DNA of 64,000 nucleotides, taken from assembly GCA_021646405.1 (NCBI GenBank), contig SOER01000006.1:1-64000 (forward strand), in the 5' to 3' direction. This document shows, in pieces, positions 54,689-63,735 of this stretch. The first letter of the stretch is position 1. Each line of letters begins with the position of its first letter. Position numbers and translations under genes: made by a program. Below the pieces are notes generated by a model that was not told the origin of the DNA, did not search any database, and worked only from the letters and a program-made list of their open reading frames with translations. Source of the stretch: Candidatus Loosdrechtia aerotolerans. GTDB taxonomy: Bacteria > Planctomycetota > Brocadiia > Brocadiales > Brocadiaceae.

Positions 54689-55855
54689 ATGCAGTTAGGA
54701 AGATTCACAGCCAAATATATAATCCCGGTGAGTATCCTTATCCTTATAGCCATTTTTGTTATAGGAATAAAGTTCTTTGTGATAAAAGTAGGAGTTGATC
54801 AGGTAGGGGTGAGGACGATTATCTGGGGTGTGAAGAGAGGTATCGTCCAAAAGGACTATGGCCCTGGATGGCATAGGGCAATTTCCTCCATCGATCAGTG
54901 GGACCTGTATGACGGTACAGTACAAACCCTTGAACTTGCAAAAGAGCCTTCCGGCATTGGTAGTGATGAGCGGAAGGAAGCTGCTGTACGAACAGCTGAT
55001 GACTACGATGTCTCTGTTGATATGGTTATAAAATATCAAATACAGAAGGGTGAAGCATGGAAAATAAGGCAGGATTTGGGTGCGGGTGAGCGGTATAAAA
55101 TCATAGTCGAAAACGAGACGCGTGATACGGCACGAAGTGTTTTTGGTAAGATGGTAGAGCGTGATTTATATGATCCTGAGGAAAAGAGAAAAAGGGCAGA
55201 AGAATGTAAGCAGCAATTATCAGAAAGGCTTGCTTCCCGCCATCTCAAGGTTATCGATGTACTCATTCTCGAGATGAGATTTGACCCGCAGCTTGAAAGA
55301 AAGATTAAGAATATTAAGCTGGCTGAGCTTGATAACGTTTTAAATATATCAAAGGCGCTTGCCGCTGAACAAAGGGGTATCACCCAAACAATTGATGCGG
55401 ATACAGAGGCTATTGCACAGAAGATTGGTGGTGATAAGGAAAGGGCAATTACCGTCCTTGACGCCGAAACAACGAAAACCACGATTCAACTGCTTGCAGA
55501 GGCTGATAAATACTATATTCAAAAGAGAGCAGAAGGGGATCTCTATAAACAAGAACGCATAGCTGAGGGATCGCTTTTGATTGATAAGGCAAAAGCTGAG
55601 GGTGAACGGTTGAGACGAGAAGCGCTGTCTGGTACGGGTGGTGATATTATTATCGCTATGGAAGCGGCTCGTAATATGAATCTGGCAGATATTAACCTGT
55701 CAAGCCTTGATCTAAACTTGCTTGATATTGACGATATGACTACGCGTTTTGGCGTTTCGGACGAAAAAGGAACAATTCGGGTAGATTCAGAAATCTTCAA
55801 AAAGGTACAGGAGATGTTGAAACAGACAGAGGATAAAGAGACTAAAAAACCGTAG
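54689..55855 (+). CDS. SPFH/band-7 membrane protein 2
   Basis: A 388-residue SPFH protein with membrane helix about 12-33, a band-7 domain (VGVDQVGVRTIIWGVKRG, DDYDVSVDMVIKYQIQ), and a coiled coil with repeated AEGDLYKQERIAEGSLLIDKA-like segments. Its partner precedes it. A terminator-like hairpin follows. Likely a hetero-oligomeric ring with protein 1; not close enough to name HflC. Confidence 0.85.
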   Translation: MQLGRFTAKYIIPVSILILIAIFVIGIKFFVIKVGVDQVGVRTIIWGVKRGIVQKDYGPGWHRAISSIDQWDLYDGTVQTLELAKEPSGIGSDERKEAAVRTADDYDVSVDMVIKYQIQKGEAWKIRQDLGAGERYKIIVENETRDTARSVFGKMVERDLYDPEEKRKRAEECKQQLSERLASRHLKVIDVLILEMRFDPQLERKIKNIKLAELDNVLNISKALAAEQRGITQTIDADTEAIAQKIGGDKERAITVLDAETTKTTIQLLAEADKYYIQKRAEGDLYKQERIAEGSLLIDKAKAEGERLRREALSGTGGDIIIAMEAARNMNLADINLSSLDLNLLDIDDMTTRFGVSDEKGTIRVDSEIFKKVQEMLKQTEDKETKKP

Positions 55856-55882
55856 TAGCTTTACCAATACATTGTTATTTGG

Positions 55883-55920
55883 AGCACAAAAATGGTTCAA
55901 ATGAACCTTTTTGTGCTTCT
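55883..55920 (+). terminator. Terminator after the SPFH pair
   Basis: AGCACAAAAATGGTTCA (55883-55899) pairs with TGAACCTTTTTGTGCT (55902-55917) over 16 bases with one bulged T; a T-rich run follows. Confidence 0.65.
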
Positions 55921-56132
55921 TCCACATTGACTCAAAAACATTTCTCTTTTCCTTAACCTCGTAGAGAGCGAGTAGCCAATCTTTTAGAGAAGAGACAATT
56001 ACAGCTTTTCAATAATATGGAACATTTTTTGCTCACCATATATATAAATGAGTAAATTAATTACTTTTACTTAAATAGCTTCCTCATTTACCAAACATCA
56101 CTATTACTATATTTCTTACGTTTACACTAAAT

Positions 56133-56699
56133 ATGAATATATATCGAAAATGGCTTTTTTTCTCTCTTCTGTCCTCTGTCCCTTTTTTTACCAGTTGTGA
56201 TCGTACAAAACCATCATTGCCCGACCTTTTAGTGGTTAATCAACAAATTGCTACTGCAACGGACCCCGAAGCAACTAATAATGACTGTGATACGCTGGTA
56301 ATTACCTGCATTGATTATCGTTTTGCTGCTGCAAATCAGGAGTTTATAAATGGCACCTTAGGGTTAAAAGACAATTACGATCATATTTCAATCCCGGGAA
56401 GCATCTATAATCTGATAAATCAAGAAACGCGCTCGCTCTTGTTCAGTAAATTTGCCCTTGCCGTACGGCTTCATTTAATAAAACGGGTTATTATTATAGG
56501 ACACAAAGATTGTGGAGCATACGGCGGTTCTCCGGTTTTTGGGTCAGAGATAGCAGAGTATGAAACCCTTTGTGCAGATTTAATAAAAGCAAGGGAGTTA
56601 TTAATAGAAAAATATCCTACGCTTGATGTAGACTTGTTTTTAGAGTCATTGAATCATGACGGAGATAAGGCTAAGGTTCTTTTTGAAAAGATATATTAA
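56133..56699 (+). CDS. Carbonic-anhydrase-like lipoprotein 1
   Basis: A 188-residue exported protein with a lipobox (FFTSC, Cys 22). The beta-carbonic-anhydrase zinc pattern is present: Cys 59, Asp 61, Arg 63 (TCIDYRF) and His 124, Cys 127 (GHKDCGAYGG). The IPGSIYNL segment fits the family's oligomer-core region. It is shorter than classical beta-CAs (about 220) and closer to the Pro_CA_2-type putative group. First of three tandem paralogues. The C-terminal half may be altered, so activity is not assured. Confidence 0.75.
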   Translation: MNIYRKWLFFSLLSSVPFFTSCDRTKPSLPDLLVVNQQIATATDPEATNNDCDTLVITCIDYRFAAANQEFINGTLGLKDNYDHISIPGSIYNLINQETRSLLFSKFALAVRLHLIKRVIIIGHKDCGAYGGSPVFGSEIAEYETLCADLIKARELLIEKYPTLDVDLFLESLNHDGDKAKVLFEKIY

Positions 56700-56814
56700 A
56701 AATGAGAAAAGGTGAAAACAGGGTTTCCATCACTCTACTTCACAAAAATCATATGGTAAAGAAACTGCAAAACCGGAAAACATAACCAATCTATGACTGT
56801 TTGGAGCATACACT

Positions 56815-57438
56815 ATGAATTACTATACAACAATACGAAAATATTATGTCGTTACCTTTATCGTTTTACTCGGATATATTATAACCAGTACCTTTTTTTC
56901 AAATATTTCCCTCGCAGAAGGAGAGAAATCAAATACCCAAAAAGAGGAGAGTACTCATGACAACAGACAAGAAGGAAAACCGGTACAATACTCAAGATTT
57001 TTCGATCAAAAGCCCCACTGGTGTGAAGCGTTGATAATTACGTGTAGTGATTTTCGGTTTACTACTGCCACGCAGCAGTTTGTGAATGACAGGCTAGGAT
57101 TAAAAGGAGACTATGATTACATATCGATCCCCGGTTCAATACGAAACCTTACAGATTCAAAAACCAGGGATATTGTTTTAAACACCTTTGGAGTATCCGT
57201 ACGTCTGCACCATGTAAAACGTATTATTATCCTGGGACATCAGGATTGTAGTACCGGCTACGGCGGCTCTAAAAGCTTTTCAAAACCACTGGCAGAATAT
57301 AAAACAATTTGTAAAGATTTAAAGAAGGCCCGAAAAATGATATGCAAAAAGTTTCCACATCTAAAAGTCTACCTGTACTATAGTACTGTTTTATGCCAGG
57401 ATCACCAGCGTATCTATAATTTTAAACAAATTTTGTAA
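56815..57438 (+). CDS. Carbonic-anhydrase-like exported protein 2
   Basis: A 207-residue paralogue, the most divergent of the three. It has a cleavable signal (about 11-34) instead of a lipobox, a charged linker, then Cys 77, Asp 79, Arg 81 (TCSDFRF) and His 142, Cys 145 (GHQDCSTGYGG, one residue longer than its siblings). Zinc ligands are kept. It lies between two closely similar copies. Confidence 0.75.
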   Translation: MNYYTTIRKYYVVTFIVLLGYIITSTFFSNISLAEGEKSNTQKEESTHDNRQEGKPVQYSRFFDQKPHWCEALIITCSDFRFTTATQQFVNDRLGLKGDYDYISIPGSIRNLTDSKTRDIVLNTFGVSVRLHHVKRIIILGHQDCSTGYGGSKSFSKPLAEYKTICKDLKKARKMICKKFPHLKVYLYYSTVLCQDHQRIYNFKQIL

Positions 57439-57457
57439 TATTTGAGAGCGAACTATC

Positions 57458-58021
57458 ATGAATATCTATTGGAGATGGATCTTATTTTTTATTTTCTCTT
57501 CTATCCCATTTTTTGGTTGTACTTATACAAAAGCACCTTTATCTGATTTAGCAGCAGATAGTCAACATGTAATTACCTCAGAGACCCCGAATGCTGCCAG
57601 AAGCGACTGTGATACGCTGGTAATTACCTGCATTGATTATCGTTTTGCTGTTGCAAATCAGGAATTTATCAACAATACTCTGGGATTAAAAGATCATTAT
57701 GATCACATTTCAATCCCGGGAAGCATCTATAACCTGATAAATCAAGAAACACGCTCACTTTTGTTCAGCAGATTTACCTCTTCCATGCGGCATCATTTAA
57801 TAAAACGAGTTGTTATTATTGGACATAAAGATTGTGGAGGGTACGGAGGGTCTTCGGCTTTTGGTTCAGAGATAGCAGAGCATGAATATCTGTGTACAGA
57901 TTTAAGAAGAGCGCGGGCATTAATAATAGAAAAGTATCCTACACTTGACGTAGACCTATTTTTAGAGTCCTTACATCATGAAGCAGATAAGGTAAGGGTT
58001 CGTTTCGAGAAAATACTGTAA
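57458..58021 (+). CDS. Carbonic-anhydrase-like lipoprotein 3
   Basis: A 187-residue lipoprotein (FFGC, Cys 21) very similar to copy 1, down to long identical DNA stretches (CDTLVITCIDYRFA, IPGSIYNLINQETRSLLFS). Zinc pattern Cys 58, Asp 60, Arg 62, His 123, Cys 126. Nearest-pair identity of copies 1 and 3 suggests a recent duplication flanking an older copy 2. SD GAGAGCGAA is weak. Function as for copy 1. Confidence 0.75.
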   Translation: MNIYWRWILFFIFSSIPFFGCTYTKAPLSDLAADSQHVITSETPNAARSDCDTLVITCIDYRFAVANQEFINNTLGLKDHYDHISIPGSIYNLINQETRSLLFSRFTSSMRHHLIKRVVIIGHKDCGGYGGSSAFGSEIAEHEYLCTDLRRARALIIEKYPTLDVDLFLESLHHEADKVRVRFEKIL

Positions 58022-58067
58022 AATATGAAAGGCGGGACTGTTTAGGAACTTCTTAAGACCAACTTTC

Positions 58068-58106
58068 GTATACGCAGGAACAGTTGGTAAACTGTCCCTG
58101 CGTATA
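58068..58106. terminator. Hairpin between convergent genes
   Basis: GTATACGCAGGAACAGTT (58068-58085) pairs with AACTGTCCCTGCGTATAC (58089-58106) with one mismatch and a GGT loop. Located between the third CA-like gene and the convergent FGE-like gene; a bidirectional terminator is likely, though T-runs are weak. Confidence 0.6.
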
Positions 58107-58174
58107 CCAGTATCTTTTATGGAGAAAACTTTTAAGCAATCCCTATTACCCAATAATATTTCATATTTATAAAT

Positions 58175-59002
58175 TTATTCCTTAACCGGTTTAACACACC
58201 GAAATCCTATTTGCGGACTCTCTGCATGCCAGGGCACCCGGTAACGCGCAGCACACCTCGCATAATGTCCGAAATAGAGGAAACTCCCCCCACGAACAAC
58301 TTTTTGCGTACCTGATTCAGGGCCTTTGGGATTCTTCAAAGGTGAGGTGTAATAATAGTTTTGGTCATAATAATCGGCACACCACTCCCATGCATTCCCT
58401 GCCATATCATAACATCCGTAAGGACTTTTACCCTTTTCATACATACCCACAGGTGTTGTTCCTCTGAATCCGAATACGCGGTAGTCCGTCTCCCATACAT
58501 TACACTTATCTTTATCAAATGTATTATTGCCCCAGGGCCATAACCGCTTATCTGTTCCCCGCGCTGCCTTTTCCCATTCAGCCTCTGTCGGTAATCGTTT
58601 CCCGGCCCAGGTTGCATATGCAACCGCATCTTCCCAGGTAATGCCAACAACCGGCTGGTTATCTTGATTAAAACGTGCATCATTCCAGCAGCGAGGCATA
58701 CGATAGCCTGTTGCTTCAACAAATTCCCTGTACTGCTTATTGGTTACTTCGTACTTATCTATATAATAGGCGTCCAGGTAAACTGTATGTTCGGGCCCGT
58801 CGTAGATGTTGTATGCCAGATCAAATGTCCAATCGTAATACGTGTTTTCACCCATAGTAAATTCGCCTGCTGGTATCAAAACCATATCAGGGTACTTCTC
58901 TTCATCATTATTAGCAGCAAAGGATTGCCTGAAAGAGAAACTGGGATAGAGAAGAACACATATTACTATGATAAGCAGTATAAAGATTTTATAACAAGCC
59001 AA
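58175..59002 (-). CDS. Exported formylglycine-enzyme-like (SUMF1) protein
   Basis: A 275-residue protein with an N-terminal signal helix (about 6-30) and an FGE-sulfatase domain: MVLIPAGEFTMGENTYYDW, VYLDAYYIDKYEVTNKQYREF, WEDAVAYATWAGKRLPTEAEWEKAARG, and the C-terminal GGSFLYFGHYARCAARYRV...IGFRCVKP. The family includes sulfatase activators and many other enzymes and binding proteins; the exact role is open. Start is TTG 59002 with SD AAGGAG about 11 bases upstream; no nearer ATG fits. It is coupled to the coiled-coil gene (4-base gap). Confidence 0.85.
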   Translation of the reverse strand: MACYKIFILLIIVICVLLYPSFSFRQSFAANNDEEKYPDMVLIPAGEFTMGENTYYDWTFDLAYNIYDGPEHTVYLDAYYIDKYEVTNKQYREFVEATGYRMPRCWNDARFNQDNQPVVGITWEDAVAYATWAGKRLPTEAEWEKAARGTDKRLWPWGNNTFDKDKCNVWETDYRVFGFRGTTPVGMYEKGKSPYGCYDMAGNAWEWCADYYDQNYYYTSPLKNPKGPESGTQKVVRGGSFLYFGHYARCAARYRVPWHAESPQIGFRCVKPVKE

Positions 59003-59005
59003 TTC

Positions 59006-60106
59006 TTAGTATCTCTCCTTGGGAACAATCTCATATCTGGCTATATCTAATGGTGTATAACCACTAATTATTTCATTAAAGGTTCGAACTTCATCCTTCT
59101 CAAAGCCCTTAACAGAGAAGTCCTGGCTAAAGAGAAGCATATCGGATGTATTGTAAATCTTAACCGTAAACAATACAATACTTCGGCCGTATTCCGATAA
59201 ATTTTTTATCTCGCCCTGAATTTGTGAAGAAGACCCGAAAGGAAGGAGTTGCACATCCCGGATATAAAAACCCTCACCAATACCGGTATAACCCTCTTCT
59301 TCAGGTGTAGGGACATGTTCTTCTTTCACTGGCACGGTTACTGCCTCCGGAACTTCTGCGGCCTCTGCAACCTTTTCGGTTTCTGCCTCTTCACCAGTAA
59401 CCTCTCCCCGCGGTGCCTCTGCAGTTACTGTTTCAGTTCCGACGGTAACAGGACCTGCGGTCTCTAATTTTTGTATCTGTTCTTGTAAGCTTACAATTTG
59501 CTTCAGCTGTCCCTCCGAGGCTTGTATATGCGTTTTAACATTTTCCTCAGCGGCTTCAAGCCTTCTTGCTTGTTCATCAAATCTCTCTGTCATTGAATCA
59601 AATCTCTCTGTCATTGACCTGCTGAGATCATCAATCGCCTTTTTAATGGGTTCCAGCGGCATCTCTGCCTCTTTATATCGTTTTTCGAGTACCGCTGTTT
59701 TTACTTCCTGATCCTCAACTCGTTTTGTTAATTCAGATAATAATTTTTTCAAAAGATTCAACGTATCACCGAAAGAGGCTATTGCAGCACTCACCTCTGC
59801 AACAGACGCGCTCCGTTCCATTGCTACTACCCTCGAAAGGATTGTTTCGTATCTCCCCTCCAGCCCTTTTATCTCTTTTGCAGCATCTTTTACCGGGGTC
59901 AAACTCTCTTTCACCTCTTTTTGTAAGGCATCAAATTTGGTATTCAATGCATCAAAATTCTGCATCCAGCCTGCAAGCGATCTTTGAAAACTCTCCAGAT
60001 TTTTCAAGACATCCCGCGATTCTTCCTGAGCACTAACATTTTTTGCACCTATGACAAGGGCAAAGGCGACTAATAACATACAGATCACTGAAATTATACG
60101 TTTCAT
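59006..60106 (-). CDS. Exported coiled-coil protein
   Basis: About 366 residues from ATG 60106. Signal peptide (about 2-24, ending NVSAQ), a long coiled coil of roughly 190 residues with duplicated SMTERFD, an Ala/Glu/Val/Thr-rich linker (about 220-260), then a C-terminal beta-rich domain of about 90 residues (YIRDVQLLPFGSSSQIQGEI, VKIYNTSDMLLFSQDF) of unknown type, perhaps FxLYD-like. Probably an extracytoplasmic structural or binding protein; partner of the FGE-like protein. Confidence 0.75.
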   Translation of the reverse strand: MKRIISVICMLLVAFALVIGAKNVSAQEESRDVLKNLESFQRSLAGWMQNFDALNTKFDALQKEVKESLTPVKDAAKEIKGLEGRYETILSRVVAMERSASVAEVSAAIASFGDTLNLLKKLLSELTKRVEDQEVKTAVLEKRYKEAEMPLEPIKKAIDDLSRSMTERFDSMTERFDEQARRLEAAEENVKTHIQASEGQLKQIVSLQEQIQKLETAGPVTVGTETVTAEAPRGEVTGEEAETEKVAEAAEVPEAVTVPVKEEHVPTPEEEGYTGIGEGFYIRDVQLLPFGSSSQIQGEIKNLSEYGRSIVLFTVKIYNTSDMLLFSQDFSVKGFEKDEVRTFNEIISGYTPLDIARYEIVPKERY

Positions 60107-60312
60107 TGAATAGAACCCCAATTAATGAAAAAAGTATCACATATAAATGAACGTCATAAATTGTAACAAAAAACTTCGTCTACCGCAAATAGTAACTAAA
60201 AAGGGTTAATGAGTTTAAAATTGATTTTGAAATGTAAAATTGTTATTATTTTAAATTAAGGAAAGTTTTTCATAGTAATTTTCATGGCTTATTATTTCAA
60301 GAGAGGACAATA

Positions 60313-61899
60313 ATGTTGGTTTTGATAACCGATGAACTCCCTGATGTTTGTGTAGAAATACTGAAAAAGGCAGGCCTTGAGGTTTTAAAAAAACCAGGGG
60401 TAAAGACTGATGAGCTGAAAGCCCTTATTGATACCTGTGACGGGATAATACTTCGCAGCGGCACAAAGATTACCGCCACCCTGCTGGAGAACACGAATAG
60501 CCATAAACTAAAGGCCATTTGTCGTGCAGGTGTTGGCGTTGATAATGTTGATGTTCCGGCTGCAACGAAAAAAGGTATCGTGGTTATGAATACACCGGAA
60601 GGAAATATTACTTCAACGGCCGAGCACACCATTGCCCTGTTATTTTCCCTTTCGCGTTTTATTCCGCAGGCATGTTCATCGATGAAAATGGGCAAGTGGG
60701 AACGCAAGCAGTTTACCGGTACGCAGATTGCCGGAAAAACGATAGGTATTATTGGATTAGGCAGGGTAGGAAGGCAGGTAGCAAAACGGGCAGCAGCATT
60801 GGAAATGAAGGTTATTGGATACGATCCATTTATTTCTCCAGAGGTTACTTCTCAATACAGTATCCATATTTCTCATGATCTGAAAGAGTTGCTCTCTCAG
60901 GCTGATTACATTACTATTCATGTCCCCTTCAATAACGAAACCAAAAATCTTATAAAACAGAGAGAATTTTCCTATATGAAAAAGGGTGTTCGAATCATCA
61001 ATTGCGCAAGGGGAGGTATAATATCAGAGGAAGACCTGTTTAGCGCCATAAAAAATGGCCACGTTGCAGGGGCTGCGATTGATGTGTTTGAAGTAGAACC
61101 GCCCACAGGAAATAAATTGCTTGAGTTAGATCAGGTTGTCGTAACGCCTCATTTAGGTGCATCTACGGAAGAAGCCCAGTATGCTGTTGCTGTCGAAGCG
61201 GCCGAACAGATGGCAGAAGCACTTACAGGAAAAGGGTTTAGAAATGCAGTAAACCTTCCACCCCATAATCCCGAGGAGTATGCTATCCTGAAGCCGTATA
61301 TTACCCTTGCAGAAAAAATGGGATCACTTCTTATTCAGATTGCACGGGGAAACATACAGGCGGTTGATATTATTTATACAGGAGATATTTGCAAGAGGAA
61401 CATCCGGCTTATTACGGATAATCTCCTGGTAGGATTACTGAAACCTTCTCTTGAAGACGGGGTAAATATTGTCAGTGCACCGATTCTTCTATCGGAACGT
61501 GGAATCAAGATCAATGTAACCACAAGCAATCGTACGAGTGATTTTACAAGTCTCATTACTGCCAAAATAACTACCGCAACGGGAGAGATAATAGTTTCAG
61601 GGACCGTTTTTGGCAAAAACGAACCAAGAATTGTTGATATTAATGGTTACGGAGTAGAGGCAACGCTTAACGAATATATGCTTATTCTTTTCGGGAAAGA
61701 CAAGCCCGGATTTATTGGTGATATAGGTTCCGTTCTCGGACAAAAAAAAATAAATATCGCCCAGATGACATTTGGCAGGAAAGAAATCGGGGGAAATGCT
61801 ATTACTGTTTTAAATGTTGATGCAACAATACCAGCAGAGTGTTTACAGCAAATTGAGCGGTTAGACCATATAAAATCTGTCCATCTCATCAACCTTTAA
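60313..61899 (+). CDS. serA: D-3-phosphoglycerate dehydrogenase
   Basis: First step of serine synthesis; 528 residues, the long three-domain form. NAD site GLGRVGRQVAKRA, substrate and catalytic segments RAGVGVDNVD, NCARGGIISE, and HLGASTEEAQ; then an allosteric substrate-binding domain (about 320-450) and a C-terminal ACT domain (about 455-528) for feedback control. SD GAGAGG. Single gene. Confidence 0.95.
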   Translation: MLVLITDELPDVCVEILKKAGLEVLKKPGVKTDELKALIDTCDGIILRSGTKITATLLENTNSHKLKAICRAGVGVDNVDVPAATKKGIVVMNTPEGNITSTAEHTIALLFSLSRFIPQACSSMKMGKWERKQFTGTQIAGKTIGIIGLGRVGRQVAKRAAALEMKVIGYDPFISPEVTSQYSIHISHDLKELLSQADYITIHVPFNNETKNLIKQREFSYMKKGVRIINCARGGIISEEDLFSAIKNGHVAGAAIDVFEVEPPTGNKLLELDQVVVTPHLGASTEEAQYAVAVEAAEQMAEALTGKGFRNAVNLPPHNPEEYAILKPYITLAEKMGSLLIQIARGNIQAVDIIYTGDICKRNIRLITDNLLVGLLKPSLEDGVNIVSAPILLSERGIKINVTTSNRTSDFTSLITAKITTATGEIIVSGTVFGKNEPRIVDINGYGVEATLNEYMLILFGKDKPGFIGDIGSVLGQKKINIAQMTFGRKEIGGNAITVLNVDATIPAECLQQIERLDHIKSVHLINL

Positions 61900-61904
61900 T
61901 CTTT

Positions 61905-62633
61905 TTAAGAGATAGATTCTGTTAAACGTAATGCATTTATTCCTGGTAGGCCGGCTTCATATATTTTCTCCACCGCATGCTTGATATTATATTTAACACG
62001 CTTGGTTTTCACGATCTTTTTTTCTGAATCATAAACAACACAACAGGCCCTAAGATCCCAATCTCGGGGCTGGCCTACACTTCCTACATTAATAAGCGCT
62101 TTCTCCTTCGCATTTAAATCGATGATAGACCCTCTTTCAACGTATCTGATCCCATTATCAAGAAGAATCGCCAATGGAACATGGGTATGGCCATAGAAAC
62201 ATATAGGTGTTTCCAATAAATCAAGACTCAATTGTGCATCAGGTTCCGTTACTATATAGTAAAAACATTCCGGATGATTAAGAGAACCATGTACAAGAGT
62301 AATTTCATCAAGCTCCACAACTAGGGGCAGTTTTTGTAAATAATTTCTATGGATATGAGAGAGTTGTTCTCTCGTCCAAAAAACAGCAGCCCGTGCATCG
62401 GCATGGAAATATCCCACAGGAAATTTGTCTACAACGGCATAATCATGATTCCCCGCCACGCTTATACAATTCAACTCGATTAACAATTCGATGCACGCTA
62501 CCGGCTCAGCAGCATAGCCAACGATATCTCCAACGCATAATATCTTATCAACATTCTCCTGCTGTAACTCATCAATTACCGCAGTAAGCGCATCATAATT
62601 ACTATGTATATCTCCTATAACTCCGTATATCAA
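61905..62633 (-). CDS. Metallophosphoesterase (YfcE/MJ0936-type)
   Basis: A 242-residue calcineurin-like phosphoesterase with all metal motifs: GDIHSN (7-12), VGDIVGY, GNHD (82-85) and GHTH. Substrate unknown; such enzymes hydrolyse phosphodiesters or dinucleotides. Convergent with serA, whose stop is 5 bases away. Confidence 0.88.
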   Translation of the reverse strand: MIYGVIGDIHSNYDALTAVIDELQQENVDKILCVGDIVGYAAEPVACIELLIELNCISVAGNHDYAVVDKFPVGYFHADARAAVFWTREQLSHIHRNYLQKLPLVVELDEITLVHGSLNHPECFYYIVTEPDAQLSLDLLETPICFYGHTHVPLAILLDNGIRYVERGSIIDLNAKEKALINVGSVGQPRDWDLRACCVVYDSEKKIVKTKRVKYNIKHAVEKIYEAGLPGINALRLTESIS

Positions 62634-62727
62634 TCATAAGCCCTTTCTTAATATTCTATTAAGTAATTATCGAATTATAAACGGATCCATTTATCAGTAT
62701 TAATGAGAAATGGCATTTTTCCACGAA

Positions 62728-63540
62728 TCAATTACACTCCCTTTTATCGAAAAAATCAAGCGCAAGCGTCAAAACGAGTGTTATATAGAGAATTGCATAT
62801 ACTATTGATAACAGTATGTAAGATAAGCCAATATTTTCAAATGTATTTCCCGCAGAAAGCGTATTAAAATAACCGAGATTTGGGAAAAAAACAAAAAAGA
62901 ACGATGCGTACCACAGAAGTGCATTTTCGAAAAAAGAGGCAAAATTTCCAACAACAAAGACAAATACACAGAAACTCAGATTAGACACCATTGTAAAAAA
63001 AACAGAACCGCTAATAGCAATAGAACAGATAATTGCTACCTGTAAAAAGGCGAAAAGAAGGTCTAAAAGGGTATGACAACCGATATCTACCAATGAGGAA
63101 AAGAAGCCATTGTGATATTCAATGAAACCCTTCATACTCAAAGACAGGATTAAAACCCCTCCCATTATAAAAAACACAAAAGAAATAACCCCTAATATCC
63201 CCAGGAATTTACCGAAAAGGATAGATCTCTTATCAATGGGTTTGCACAGCAGAGTTATAAAAGTACCCTTCTCTCTTTCCTTCGATATAGCATTCGTTGC
63301 ACAGAGCGATGCAAGACAGAGACAGCATATCATGATCGTTGATATCCCCATTTCCTTTATCATTCTTAACTCCTCACCAAAGGCAAATAAGGTAAAGGAG
63401 AGCGAAAGAAATATAAGTAGGCATCCTCCAATCAAAATAAAAAAGAAAATTGCCTGCCGTGTTATCTCTCTTGCTGTAATGGTAGCAATGGTTATCGGCG
63501 TTGATTCACAAAAACCCTTGCAAATTTTAAAAAATCTCAT
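62728..63540 (-). CDS. ABC-2-type transporter permease
   Basis: A 270-residue membrane protein with six hydrophobic segments. ITAREITRQAIFFFILIG near the start, then SKEREKGTFITLLCKPIDKRSILFGKFLG, is the hallmark of ABC-2 permeases of the Nos/GldF type. The ATP-binding gene is not in this window. Substrate unknown. Confidence 0.8.
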   Translation of the reverse strand: MRFFKICKGFCESTPITIATITAREITRQAIFFFILIGGCLLIFLSLSFTLFAFGEELRMIKEMGISTIMICCLCLASLCATNAISKEREKGTFITLLCKPIDKRSILFGKFLGILGVISFVFFIMGGVLILSLSMKGFIEYHNGFFSSLVDIGCHTLLDLLFAFLQVAIICSIAISGSVFFTMVSNLSFCVFVFVVGNFASFFENALLWYASFFFVFFPNLGYFNTLSAGNTFENIGLSYILLSIVYAILYITLVLTLALDFFDKRECN

Positions 63541-63560
63541 ACACTCTAATAAAAAAGAAA

Positions 63561-63576
63561 TGTTTCACGTGAAACA
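63561..63576. promoter_or_regulatory. parS centromere site
   Basis: TGTTTCACGTGAAACA, a perfect 16-base palindrome identical to the consensus parS of bacterial chromosomes. ParB binds and spreads from it to segregate the origin region. It lies 160 bases upstream of parB. Confidence 0.95.
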
Positions 63577-63695
63577 TCCTTATGATAAATTTTCAAATAT
63601 TAGTAAGCTTATCGTTCCATCTTACAGTGGATAATTCTTCATCATATCCCTATAAAAGGCCTGTATATTAGGTTAGATACTAGCATTCCTGTCCT

Positions 63696-63715
63696 ATGAT
63701 TTCAAATGAAATCAT
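63696..63715. promoter_or_regulatory. Palindrome before parB
   Basis: ATGATTTCA-AA-TGAAATCAT is a perfect 9-base inverted repeat with a 2-base spacer, ending 6 bases before the parB SD. It could be an operator or leader hairpin controlling parB. Confidence 0.45.
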
Positions 63716-63735
63716 GTACAAAAGGAGTATTTATT

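Noticed and set aside
53348-55855. Naming the SPFH pair hflK and hflC
   Set aside because: Domain order fits loosely, but the family-specific sequences and an FtsH context are lacking, so no symbols were given.
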